Origin: Pseudorhodoferax sp032153935
GTDB taxonomy: Bacteria > Pseudomonadota > Gammaproteobacteria > Burkholderiales > Burkholderiaceae_C
Assembly (NCBI RefSeq): GCF_964253035.1
Contig: NZ_CAXUQL020000001.1
Span: 1,364,001-1,428,000 of the forward strand
DNA: 64,000 nucleotides
Direction: 5' to 3'
Shown: positions 49,343 to 57,581 of the stretch, piece by piece
Numbering within the stretch: position 1 is the stretch's first letter
Layout: every line of letters starts with the position of its first letter
The notes under the pieces: model-generated
Told to the model about the DNA's origin: nothing
The model's input: the letters and a program-made list of their open reading frames with translations, nothing else
The model's database searches: none
Translations under genes and position numbers: made by a program

Positions 49343-50509
49343 ATGACCTCTTCCGAGACTGTGCCCCTGGACGTGATCGACCAGGCCGTGCCGCTGGCCG
49401 CAGGCGATGCGCTTTACGCGCTGCGCCGCCAGCGCCCCAAGATCGTCGACGCCACACAGGGCAGCTATGCCGGCATGTTCGCGCCCACGGTGGCCGGCGT
49501 CTCCGTGGTCGAGCGCCTGCTGATCGCGTTGCACGCCTGCCATCTGAGCGGCGCGGCCACGCTGGCCGCCCACTACCGCGCGCGGCTGCAGGCCGAGGGT
49601 GCGGATGCGGCGCTGGTCGCGGCGGCCGAGGGCGGTGCGGGCGCATCCGATGCCCGCGTGGCCACGCTGCTGGCCTTCACGGCCAAGCTCATCGTGCGCC
49701 CCATCGAGGGCGACCGCAGCGCCGTGCAGTCGCTGGCCGACGCCGGCCTGGCGCCGGCTGCCATCGTCGCCGTGGGTCAGCTGATCGCCTTCCTGTCCTA
49801 CCAGATCCGCGTGGTGGCCGGCCTGCAGGCGCTGGCCGCAGCCGGTGCCGGCGGCCCGGCGACCCCTCGGCCGCCCGAGGCGCGCGGCGGCAGCACCGTG
49901 GCCAGCCCGATCCGCATCCGTGGCTTCACCAACGAGGTGCTGGACTGGACGCCCTGGGCCGAGCCGGTGCGCCTGGACGAAGCCACGCCCGAGCAGATGG
50001 CTGCCCTGCACGAGATGAGCCCCACGGCCAAGGACCAGGCCTACTTCCGCCTGCTGGCGCACCAGCCGGAGATGCTGCTGCAACGCTCCATCGCCTTCAA
50101 CGCCATCATGTTCGCGCCGGGCGGCATGCCGCGGGCCGAGCGCGAACTCGGCGCCACGGTGGAATCGCGCCTGAACGGCTGTGTCTACTGCGCCTCGGTG
50201 CACGCCCAGCGCTTCGAGCAGCTGGCCAAGCGCAACGACGTGATCGTGCAGCTGTTCGAAGACCCGGCCACGGCCGGCACCAGCGCGCGCGAAAAGGCCA
50301 TCGTGCAGTTCTCGGCCAAGCACGGCCTGGCGCCGGCCGAGCTCGGCGCGGCCGACGTGCAGGCCCTGCGCGCGGCCGGCCTCACCGACGGCGAAACGCT
50401 GGACCTGGTGCACGCCGTGGCGCTGTTCGCCTGGGCCAACCGGCTCATGCTGAACCTGGGCGAACCCATCCACCAAGACGGCACCCCGGCCGAGAAGGCA
50501 CGCCTGTGA
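49343..50509 (+). CDS. Fused AhpD/CMD-like peroxidase-related protein
   Basis: 388 residues made of two alkylhydroperoxidase-like halves. The first (about 1-165) resembles the CMD Avi_7170-type domain and has 'LHACHLSGAATLAAHYRARL' without the CxxC pair. The second (about 185-388) resembles the Avi_7169-type domain with the complete motif 'SRLNGCVYCASVHAQRF' (Cys280, Cys283, His287). AhpD-type proteins transfer electrons from lipoyl groups to peroxides. These two usually occur as separate adjacent genes, so the fusion is notable. GTGA overlap with the lipoyl protein gene follows. Confidence 0.85.
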   Translation: MTSSETVPLDVIDQAVPLAAGDALYALRRQRPKIVDATQGSYAGMFAPTVAGVSVVERLLIALHACHLSGAATLAAHYRARLQAEGADAALVAAAEGGAGASDARVATLLAFTAKLIVRPIEGDRSAVQSLADAGLAPAAIVAVGQLIAFLSYQIRVVAGLQALAAAGAGGPATPRPPEARGGSTVASPIRIRGFTNEVLDWTPWAEPVRLDEATPEQMAALHEMSPTAKDQAYFRLLAHQPEMLLQRSIAFNAIMFAPGGMPRAERELGATVESRLNGCVYCASVHAQRFEQLAKRNDVIVQLFEDPATAGTSAREKAIVQFSAKHGLAPAELGAADVQALRAAGLTDGETLDLVHAVALFAWANRLMLNLGEPIHQDGTPAEKARL

Positions 50510-50871
50510 TCCGCTACACCGCAGAGCATTTCTGGGTCCGCCTCGAAGCAGGCGGCACGGCCGTGGCCGGCATCACGCGCCATGCGCAGGACACGCTGGG
50601 CGACATCGTCGTGGTCGACGTGACGGCCAGTGGCCGGCAGGCCGAGAACACCGTCATCGGCGTGGTCGAGTCGGTCAAGACCGCCTCGGACCTGCACATG
50701 CCGCTGGACGCCGAGATCACCGAGGTCAACGCCGCGCTGGCCGACAACCCGGCCCTGGTCAACGAGGATCCGATGGGCGCGGGCTGGATGCTGCGCCTGG
50801 CGGGCGTGGACGAAGCCCGCTTCGCGGCGCTGCTGGACGAAGCGGCCTACGACGCGCTGACCGGGGGCTGA
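50506..50871 (+). CDS. GcvH-like lipoyl-carrier protein
   Basis: 121 residues from GTG 50506, overlapping the AhpD-like gene's stop (GTGA). It has the H-protein fold: 'ITRHAQDTLGDIVVVDV' and the lipoylation site Lys58 in 'GVVESVKTASDLHMPL'. No gcvT or gcvP is nearby, so a role outside the glycine cleavage complex is likely. The tight coupling to an AhpD-like protein suggests that its dihydrolipoyl arm feeds electrons to that CxxC pair. Confidence 0.88.
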   Translation: MIRYTAEHFWVRLEAGGTAVAGITRHAQDTLGDIVVVDVTASGRQAENTVIGVVESVKTASDLHMPLDAEITEVNAALADNPALVNEDPMGAGWMLRLAGVDEARFAALLDEAAYDALTGG

Positions 50872-50877
50872 TCTCAG

Positions 50878-51066
50878 TTACCAACGGCGCAGGCGCGCCA
50901 CCCGCAGCGCACGAAACCGGCTCGCAGGCAGATGCTCCGAAGGCCGCGGAGCAGGCCATGTCAGCGGACGCCGCGGATCTGGCTCTGCCAGGCCGCTGGC
51001 GGCGCCCCCTTGAGGGGGGATGGGATTTCTACACGCAGTGAGAAATCCAAACGGGGGTGTTTGCTT
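50878..51066 (+). repeat. Dispersed intergenic repeat, copy B
   Basis: Second copy of the element at 40871-41056, in the convergent gap between the lipoyl-protein gene and the amidase gene. The right-end hairpin is GGATTTCT (51023-51030) with AGAAATCC (51041-51048). Compared with copy A the stem keeps pairing although one base on each arm has changed (C to T, G to A). Confidence 0.8.
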
Positions 51067-51067
51067 C

Positions 51068-52405
51068 TCAGCCCAGCGCGGCCTCGACGGCCAGGGCCAC
51101 GGCCGCGAGCCGCGCGTCGTCGCCGCGCACCGACGACAGCATCAGGCCCGCAGGCAATTCGCCCGCCTCGTGGCAGGGCAGGCTGAACGAACAGCCGTCC
51201 AGGAAGTTGATCGCGAAGGTGTTGCGCAGCAGCATGCCGTTGGCCTGGAAGAATGCCTCGTCGGTGGCGAGCGATTCGATCGAAGGCGCGGCGATCGGCA
51301 CCGTGGGGCACAGCAACGCGTCGAAGCCCTGCAGCGCGCCCTCCATGCGCGCGATCCAGTCGGCGCGGCGGTGCTGCATGGTGATGTAGTCGGCCGCGCT
51401 CACGGTCATGCCGAGTTCGATGCGGGCGGCCACGCGGCTGTCGTAGTCGGCGCGGTGCTCGGCGATGGTCGCGCGGTGCACGGCCGCGGCCTCGATGGGC
51501 GAGAAGCCGCCCGGCGCGTTGATCTGGGCCACCTCGGCCAGCTCGGCCAGCGTGATGTCGACGACCTGCGCGCCGGCCGCCGAGAGCTTGGACACCGCAC
51601 GCTGGAAGGCACGTGCCGTGGGCCGGTCGATGCCGTCGAACATCAGCGTGCTCGGCACCGCCAGGCGCAGGCCTTGCAGCGGGCGGCGGCGCACCGCGAG
51701 CGGCGCATCGGCCAGCACGGCATCGGCCACCAGGCAGTCCTCCACCGAATGCGCCATGGCGCAGACCGTGTCCAGCGTCTGCGACAGCGGAAAGGCGCCC
51801 GTGCGCGGCGTGCGCGATTGGGTGCTCTTGAAGCCCACGATGCCGCACAGCGCGGCCGGGATGCGGATCGAGCCGCCCGTGTCCGAACCCAGGCCGACGA
51901 CCGCCAGGCCCAGCGCCACCGAGACGGCCGCGCCCGAGGACGAACCGCCCGGAATGCGCGCGATGTCCGGATCGGCCGGGTTGCGCGGCGTGCCGTAATG
52001 CGGGTTGATGCCCACGCCCGAGAACGCGAACTCGGTCATGTTGGTCTTGCCGACGATGGCCGCGCCCTGCGCGCGCAGGCGTTGCACGGCCACGCTGTCC
52101 TTGGCGGCGGGTGCGGCGCCGCGCCGCACGATGCTGCCGGCCAGCGTGGTCTCGCCGGCCACGTCGTACAGGTCCTTGATGGAGACCGGCAGGCCGGCCA
52201 GCGGCGCCAGCTGCACGCCGGCCTTGCGCGCGGCATCGGCATGGCGCGCGGCGGCCAGGGCGGCGTCGGTGTAGAGCCTGGTGAAGACATGCTCGGCGGA
52301 AGGCAGCTTGGCGCCCTCCAGCGTTTGCATGACGATGGCTTCGTGGGAGGCGTTGCCGGCGTCGAGCCGGGCGCGCATGGCGGCGATGCGTGCTGGGGTG
52401 GGCAT
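51068..52405 (-). CDS. Amidase signature family hydrolase
   Basis: 445 residues from ATG 52405. The Ser-cisSer-Lys triad region is visible: Lys in 'GLPVSIKDLYDVAGETT' and the Ser-rich 'IPGGSSSGAAVSVALGLAVV' with 'GLGSDTGGSIRIPAALCGIV'. It hydrolyses an amide bond, cytoplasmic. It is the last gene of a TRAP/DUF1445/DUF2848 operon; its substrate is probably the compound imported by that TRAP system. Confidence 0.88.
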   Translation of the reverse strand: MPTPARIAAMRARLDAGNASHEAIVMQTLEGAKLPSAEHVFTRLYTDAALAAARHADAARKAGVQLAPLAGLPVSIKDLYDVAGETTLAGSIVRRGAAPAAKDSVAVQRLRAQGAAIVGKTNMTEFAFSGVGINPHYGTPRNPADPDIARIPGGSSSGAAVSVALGLAVVGLGSDTGGSIRIPAALCGIVGFKSTQSRTPRTGAFPLSQTLDTVCAMAHSVEDCLVADAVLADAPLAVRRRPLQGLRLAVPSTLMFDGIDRPTARAFQRAVSKLSAAGAQVVDITLAELAEVAQINAPGGFSPIEAAAVHRATIAEHRADYDSRVAARIELGMTVSAADYITMQHRRADWIARMEGALQGFDALLCPTVPIAAPSIESLATDEAFFQANGMLLRNTFAINFLDGCSFSLPCHEAGELPAGLMLSSVRGDDARLAAVALAVEAALG

Positions 52406-52470
52406 GGAGACGTGCTCGAAAAGCGTTGCGGTGGGCACTGCATGAACAGTGCCAGGTGGCGTGGCGCCGG

Positions 52471-53154
52471 TCAGGCCACCACCGGCAGGCACTCCACCGT
52501 GTAGCGGTGCGTGAGGCGGCGGCCGAGCCGTTCGTCGACGAGCGCCATGGTAAAGGTGTTCGCCGGGCGGATGCCGCCGATCACCGCCACGGTGCCGCAG
52601 CTCATGGCCATGCCCTCGGGCAGCTGCGGCTGGCCGGTGTGGCGCTGCGCCAGGTCGTGCACCGTGCGCAGGCTGTCCAGGGTGCCGTCCTGGTAGCTCA
52701 CCTCGCGCCCGTCCTCGACGATGGTGGAGACGATGCGCAGGCTGTCCCAGTGCGGCAGCACCTCGTCCAGCGGCCAGGCTTCGCGCGCCACGGGCTTGGC
52801 GCAGAGCTGCTTGGACAGTGCCACGCTGTGCGCCTCCAGCTTGCGGTCGGTGTGGTCGGAGGTCAGGCTCACATAGCTGCGGCCGGCATGGCTGAACAGC
52901 AGCACCTCGACCTCGCCGGAACTGTCCGGTCCCGCGACCTGCACCGTCTCGGCCTGGGTCAGCTGGTTGGCCGCCACGCGGTAGAACAGCGGCACGGCCG
53001 AGGGGCGCGGCACGCCGATGGCGGCCAGCTCCTCGATGTGGTGCTCGATGGCGGCGGCGTCGCGCCCGGCCCAGCCGGCGATGACGAAGTGGTCGATGTC
53101 GACGGTCAGCGGGCTGGATGCGCCGGCCGCGGCGATGGAAAAGGTCAGTTGCAT
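52471..53154 (-). CDS. DUF2848 domain-containing protein
   Basis: 227 residues from ATG 53154. The segment 'IDHFVIAGWAGRDAAAIEHH' followed by 'LGVP' type residues ('ELAAIGVPRPSAVPLFYRV'), the middle 'YVSLTSDHTDRKLEAHSVAL' and 'KQLCAKPVA' match DUF2848, whose structure recalls fumarylacetoacetate hydrolase-like enzymes. Function is unknown. It lies between amidase and TRAP large permease genes on the same strand, so it likely acts in the same breakdown route. Confidence 0.8.
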   Translation of the reverse strand: MQLTFSIAAAGASSPLTVDIDHFVIAGWAGRDAAAIEHHIEELAAIGVPRPSAVPLFYRVAANQLTQAETVQVAGPDSSGEVEVLLFSHAGRSYVSLTSDHTDRKLEAHSVALSKQLCAKPVAREAWPLDEVLPHWDSLRIVSTIVEDGREVSYQDGTLDSLRTVHDLAQRHTGQPQLPEGMAMSCGTVAVIGGIRPANTFTMALVDERLGRRLTHRYTVECLPVVA

Positions 53155-53180
53155 GGGATGGCGGGGAGAAAAAGGGGAGG

Positions 53181-54470
53181 TCAGCCGAAGATGCGGGGCA
53201 GCCACAGCGCGAGGTCGGGGGCCAGCGCCAGCAGTGCGATCACCACGAACAGCGCCACCACGAAGGGCAGGGCGCCGACGATGACGGCCTGGATCGAGCC
53301 GCTCTTGCGCAGGCTCTGCACGACAAACAGGTTCAGGCCCACGGGCGGTGTGATCAGTGCGGTCTCCACCAGCACGATGATCACGATGCCGAGCCAGATC
53401 GGGTCGAAGCCCAGCGCCGTCATGATGGGCGCGACGATGGGGATGGTGGTGATCATCATGGACAGCGTCTCCATGAAGCAGCCCAGGATCACGTAGAACA
53501 CCACCATCGCCACCAGCATGGCCATGGGCGGCCAGCCCAGGCCGGACACGCTGCTGGTGATGGCGTCGGTCAGGCCGATGGCCGACATCACGAAGTTCAG
53601 GAAGCCCGCGGCGATGACGATGAGCATGATCATCGCGGTCGAGCGCATGGTGTTCTCGGCCACCTCGCGCAGCATCTGCCAGGACACGCGGCGCGCGGCC
53701 AGCGCCAGCACCAGCGCGCCGACCACGCCCAGTGCCGCCGCCTCGGTCGGCGTGGCCAGGCCGGCGTAGATGGAGCCCACCACCAGGATGAAGATGGCCA
53801 GCGGCGGCAGCAGGTGCACCAGGCTGGCGAAGCGCTCGCGCCAGCTGGCGCGCACGGGCTCGCCGCCCCAGGCCGGCCGCCACAGGCAGGCGGCCACGAT
53901 CACCGCCATGAACAGCAGCGCCGCCAGGATGCCGGGCAGGATGCCGGCCAGGTACAGCTTGGGCACCGAGGTGTTGGTCAGCACGCCGTAGATGACCAGG
54001 TTGATCGAGGGCGGGATCAGGATGCCCAGTGTGCCGCCGGCGGCGATGCTGCCCAGGAACAGCGGTTCGTTGTAGCCGAAGCGCTTGATCTGCGGCAGCG
54101 CCACCGTGCCCACCGTGGCGGCGGTGGCCACGCTGGAGCCCGAGGTGGCGGCGAACACCGTGCTGGCGCCGATGTTGGCGTGCATCAGCCCGCCCGGCAG
54201 CCAGCTGAGCCACTTGGCCATGGCCTCGTACATGCGCTGGGCGAAGCCGGCGCGCAGCAGGATCTCGCCGAGCATGACGAACAGCGGAATGGCCACGAGC
54301 AGGAACTCGTTGCTCGAACCCCAGGCCATCTCGCCCATGGCGCGCGCGAGCGGCAGGGACGAGTACAGCGGTTCGAGGATCAGGCCGAGCAGGCCCAGGG
54401 CCGCACCCACGGGGATGCACACGCCCAGCAGCACCAGCAGCAGGACCAGGGCGACGCCGACCATGCCCAT
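53181..54470 (-). CDS. TRAP transporter large permease, DctM type
   Basis: 429 residues, about 12 membrane helices. DctM segments: 'GASTVFAATSGSSVATAATV', 'IAAGGTLGILIPPSINLVIY' and 'LATPTEAAALGVVGAL'. The ATG shares one base with the DctQ stop (TGATG). Works with the DctP at 55138 to import an organic anion. Sequence differs from the DctM at 8620, so a different substrate is expected. Confidence 0.92.
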   Translation of the reverse strand: MGMVGVALVLLLVLLGVCIPVGAALGLLGLILEPLYSSLPLARAMGEMAWGSSNEFLLVAIPLFVMLGEILLRAGFAQRMYEAMAKWLSWLPGGLMHANIGASTVFAATSGSSVATAATVGTVALPQIKRFGYNEPLFLGSIAAGGTLGILIPPSINLVIYGVLTNTSVPKLYLAGILPGILAALLFMAVIVAACLWRPAWGGEPVRASWRERFASLVHLLPPLAIFILVVGSIYAGLATPTEAAALGVVGALVLALAARRVSWQMLREVAENTMRSTAMIMLIVIAAGFLNFVMSAIGLTDAITSSVSGLGWPPMAMLVAMVVFYVILGCFMETLSMMITTIPIVAPIMTALGFDPIWLGIVIIVLVETALITPPVGLNLFVVQSLRKSGSIQAVIVGALPFVVALFVVIALLALAPDLALWLPRIFG

Positions 54471-55099
54471 CACGCACGCTCCGCAGCGACCAGGCGCTCG
54501 CCTTCGGCGGCGCCTTCCTCGGCCTCTTCGACGGCCGACTTCATGCCCGCCACCGCGCGCAGCGTCTCCCAGTCGCCCGTCACCAGCGCCGTGCTGGCGC
54601 GCAGCAGCATCAGCGCCAGCACCAGCACGAACCAGAACAGCCCGGCCAGCCACAGCAGCTGCGGGATCCACAGCGGCGTGCCCAGCGGCGTGTTGGCCGT
54701 GGAGTTGGCGGCCCAGGAGGTCTGCAGCACGTCGCTGGCGTACCAGGCCAGGCAGACCGCGAAGCCGCCCAGGCTGGCCAGGGCCAGCCAGTCGAGCACG
54801 GCGGCGATGCGCGTGGGCAGGTACTGGTAGAGCACGTCGATGCGCACGTTGGCACGCTCCAGCGCGGTGAAGGCCAGCGCCCAGGTGACGCTGATCGCGA
54901 AGGCGTAGCCGGACAGCTCGTCGGCGCCGCCCAGGCTGTGGCCGAACAGGCGGCGCACGATGACGTCGTAGGTCACCAGCAGCACGCTGGCGCCGGTCAG
55001 CGCGGCGCCGGCCCAGACTGCGGCGCGCGACAGCGTGCGCGCCAGCGCCAGGCCGCGCCCGAGCAGTGAGGCGCCGTAGGGGTGGGAGAGGGAGTCCAT
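54470..55099 (-). CDS. TRAP transporter small permease, DctQ type
   Basis: 209 residues with four membrane helices. 'TYDVIVRRLFGHSLGGADEL' is the DctQ hallmark and 'ALERANVRIDVLYQYLPTRI' follows. A charged C-terminal tail ('EEAEEGAAEGERLV') is longer than in the copy at 8066. It sits between the DctP gene (38 bases upstream) and DctM. Confidence 0.9.
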   Translation of the reverse strand: MDSLSHPYGASLLGRGLALARTLSRAAVWAGAALTGASVLLVTYDVIVRRLFGHSLGGADELSGYAFAISVTWALAFTALERANVRIDVLYQYLPTRIAAVLDWLALASLGGFAVCLAWYASDVLQTSWAANSTANTPLGTPLWIPQLLWLAGLFWFVLVLALMLLRASTALVTGDWETLRAVAGMKSAVEEAEEGAAEGERLVAAERA

Positions 55100-55137
55100 G
55101 GGTTCAGCGTGCAGCCGTGGCGCGGGTCGTGCGGTGC

Positions 55138-56184
55138 TTACTTCTTCGCCACCACGCCCAGCGTCTTGCCGATCGTGCCGTTGAAGTCGTTCACGCAGGC
55201 GGCCGAGCAGCGCTGCGCCCACTTGGCGACGACCTGCTCGCTGACCTGCTTGAGCAGCGCCTTGTCCTTGTCGGAGGGCGTCACCAACACCATCTTGCCC
55301 TTCACGGGCTGGGTGCAGGCGGCCGCGCCGGTGTTGCAGTCGTAGCCCTCTTGCGTTTGCTTGGCGGCGGCGTCCCAGATGGTGTTGACCAGGCCGTCCA
55401 CCTCGGTCTGCAGGAACTTCTGCAGCGCCGGGTCGTATTTGGCCCAGGTCGCGCCGTTGACGGCGTGGACCTGCTGGTTCCAGTTGATGGGCAGGGCCAG
55501 CAGGTGGGTCGCCACCTCGTACCACTTGGCCGAGTAGCCCGACAGCGAGCCGGTGATGGCGCAGTCGACCACCTTGTTCTGCATCGCCGGCACCACGTCG
55601 CCGAAGGCCATGGTCACGCTGGCGCCGCCCAGGGCCTCGATGAAGTCGGCCTGGGTGCGGCTGCTGGTGCGCACCTTCTTGCCCTTGATGTCGGCCAGGC
55701 CCTTGATGTCCGCATGGCAGAACAGCACCTGCGCGGGGTAGGTCGAGATGCCCAGCAGCTTGACCTTGTTGCCCTCGCCGTAGGTCTTGGCCAGCACCGG
55801 CTCGAACGCGTCGGTCAGCGTGCGTGCGGTCTTCACGTCGGTCGCGAGGCCGGCCAGGTCGATGGCCTCGTTGATCGGGTTGTCCGAGGCGAAGTACGAC
55901 AGCGTGGCGGTGCCGTACTCGATCACGCCGCTGCCCAGCAGGCGCAGCAGCTCGGGGCCCTTCATGCCCATTTCGTTGAAGCCCTTGATCTCGGCCGTGA
56001 CCTGGCCCTGGCTCTTCTCGGCGATGGTCTTGGTCCAGAACGGGCGCTCGTAGTCCTGGTAGGCCGTCAGGTTGGACAGGCCCCCCGTGACCTTCAGATG
56101 GGTCTTGGGCAGGGTCTGGGCCGATGCGGCACCGGCCAGCAGGGCGGTGGAGAGTGCGGCGGCGAAGGCGTGGCGAAGCTTCAT
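55138..56184 (-). CDS. TRAP transporter substrate-binding protein, DctP type
   Basis: 348 residues with a signal peptide ending 'GAASAQTLP'. The DctP fold is recognisable by 'IEYGTATLSYFASDNPINEA', 'DIKGKKVRTSSRTQADFIEA' and 'VVPAMQNKVVDCAITG'. Four Cys lie in the last third, which could form periplasmic disulfides. It heads the DctP-Q-M set. The ligand may be the amide cleaved by the downstream amidase, which is inferred from order only. Confidence 0.88.
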   Translation of the reverse strand: MKLRHAFAAALSTALLAGAASAQTLPKTHLKVTGGLSNLTAYQDYERPFWTKTIAEKSQGQVTAEIKGFNEMGMKGPELLRLLGSGVIEYGTATLSYFASDNPINEAIDLAGLATDVKTARTLTDAFEPVLAKTYGEGNKVKLLGISTYPAQVLFCHADIKGLADIKGKKVRTSSRTQADFIEALGGASVTMAFGDVVPAMQNKVVDCAITGSLSGYSAKWYEVATHLLALPINWNQQVHAVNGATWAKYDPALQKFLQTEVDGLVNTIWDAAAKQTQEGYDCNTGAAACTQPVKGKMVLVTPSDKDKALLKQVSEQVVAKWAQRCSAACVNDFNGTIGKTLGVVAKK

Positions 56185-56226
56185 GGTGGTGGATCCTGGG
56201 GAGGTGGGCGGAAGGGGCGGGGGACG

Positions 56227-57027
56227 TCAGAGTACGGCGAGCTGGTGGTCGCGCCAATCGGTCACCAGCATGTGGCCGGGCGCGTGGGTGATGCAGAACG
56301 GCAGCCGGGCGGCCTCGACGACGGCCTGGGGTGTGACGCCGCAGGCCCAGAACACGGGCAGCTCGCCATCGGCGATGTCGACGGCATCGCCCCAGTCGGG
56401 CTGCAGCACGTCGGCGATGCCGATGCGGCCGGGATCGCCCAGGTGCACGGGCGCGCCGTGCGCACCCGGAAAGCGCGAGGTGACCTGCACCGCGCGGATG
56501 GCATCGGGCGCCTTCAGCGGGCGCATGGACACCACCAGCGGTCCGTGGAACGGGCCGGCGGCCGCGGTCGGAATGTCGGTGCGGAACATGGCCACGTTGC
56601 GGCCCTGGGCCACATGGCGCAACGGCACGCCGGCCTGCAGCAGCGCCGTCTCGAACGTGAACGAGCAGCCGATCACGAAGCTGACCAGGTCTTCGCGCCA
56701 GAGGGCGCCGATGTCGGTGGGCTCGTCCACGGCCACGCCGTCGCGCCAGACCCGGTAGCGCGGCACGTCGTGGCGGATGTCCACGTCCTCGCCCAGCGTG
56801 GGCAGGAACGGGTCGCCGGGCTCGGACACGGCCAGCAGCGGACAGGGCTTGGGATTGCGCTGGCAGAAGCGCAGGAAGTCGTCGGCCTGCGCGCGGGGCA
56901 GGATGGCCAGGTTGCCCTGCACATGGCCGGGCGCCATGCCGGCCGTGTGGCCGGTGTGGGCGCCACTGCGGATCAGGCGGCGTGCGGTGCGGCCGTCGGG
57001 GGCCAGTTCGGCAAGCGGGTGGAGCAT
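56227..57027 (-). CDS. DUF1445 putative hydro-lyase (D-glutamate cyclase-like)
   Basis: 266 residues from ATG 57027. 'SGAHTGHTAGMAPGHVQGNL', 'DLVSFVIGCSFTFETALLQA' and 'FWACGVTPQAVVEAARLPFC' are characteristic of DUF1445. Members include the cyclase domain of mammalian D-glutamate cyclase, which interconverts D-glutamate and 5-oxo-D-proline. Together with an amidase this suggests handling of a lactam or cyclic amide. Start follows the cupin stop by one base, so the two are coupled. Confidence 0.85.
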   Translation of the reverse strand: MLHPLAELAPDGRTARRLIRSGAHTGHTAGMAPGHVQGNLAILPRAQADDFLRFCQRNPKPCPLLAVSEPGDPFLPTLGEDVDIRHDVPRYRVWRDGVAVDEPTDIGALWREDLVSFVIGCSFTFETALLQAGVPLRHVAQGRNVAMFRTDIPTAAAGPFHGPLVVSMRPLKAPDAIRAVQVTSRFPGAHGAPVHLGDPGRIGIADVLQPDWGDAVDIADGELPVFWACGVTPQAVVEAARLPFCITHAPGHMLVTDWRDHQLAVL

Positions 57028-57028
57028 G

Positions 57029-57421
57029 TCAGTAGTAGCTGGTTTCGAACAGCACGCAGCCCGCGCGTGTGGTGAACGGGCCGTGCAGCGCGCCGGGCGG
57101 CCGGCAGGCGAAGGTGTAGGCGCCGAAGCTTTCGCCGCCCTGGCCCTCGGCATCGCAGCCGACCACGAAGTCGCCTTCGACGATGAAGACCTCCTCGTGG
57201 AAGTCGTGCACGACCGGGCGGTCGATCAGCGCGCCGGCCGACCAGCGGGCCAGCCGCGTGCGCGAGCCGGTGCCGGTGGCGGGGTCGAGGTTGTCGGCCA
57301 GCACGATCTCCTCGATGCGGCCGGCCGTGGCGGGCACGGGCTGCCAGGCCGCATCGCTGCGGTCGATGGCGAAGAATTCGCGGTGCAGTTTGGGCAGGGT
57401 GGTTTGGCTGGGGGAGGGCAT
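57029..57421 (-). CDS. Cupin domain-containing protein
   Basis: 130 residues, a single cupin barrel. The metal-binding pattern is 'VVHDFHEEVFIVEGDFVVGC', with His and Glu ligands, and the second half has 'RPPGALHGPFTTRAGCVLFE' with a His. It may be an enzyme or a sensor. It is the first gene of the cupin-DUF1445-TRAP-DUF2848-amidase operon and lies 160 bases from the LysR gene end. Confidence 0.82.
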   Translation of the reverse strand: MPSPSQTTLPKLHREFFAIDRSDAAWQPVPATAGRIEEIVLADNLDPATGTGSRTRLARWSAGALIDRPVVHDFHEEVFIVEGDFVVGCDAEGQGGESFGAYTFACRPPGALHGPFTTRAGCVLFETSYY

Positions 57422-57581
57422 GGGGGCGCAGTGTTGTCGCGCCCCCGACCCCGGTCAAACGGGAAATTCTTGTGCCGGTCCAACAGATTTGCTGATGGCA
57501 CTGCGCTGGCGCAGGGAGCGCCCCAGGCTGGGGATCGGCATGCCCCGCCGGGGTGCGGGAAAGTCCCTGTGCCGGGCTGGC

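Noticed and set aside
57422..57581. Third copy of the intergenic repeat between cupin and LysR
   Set aside because: It lacks the ggccgcggagcaggcc core and the right-end hairpin.
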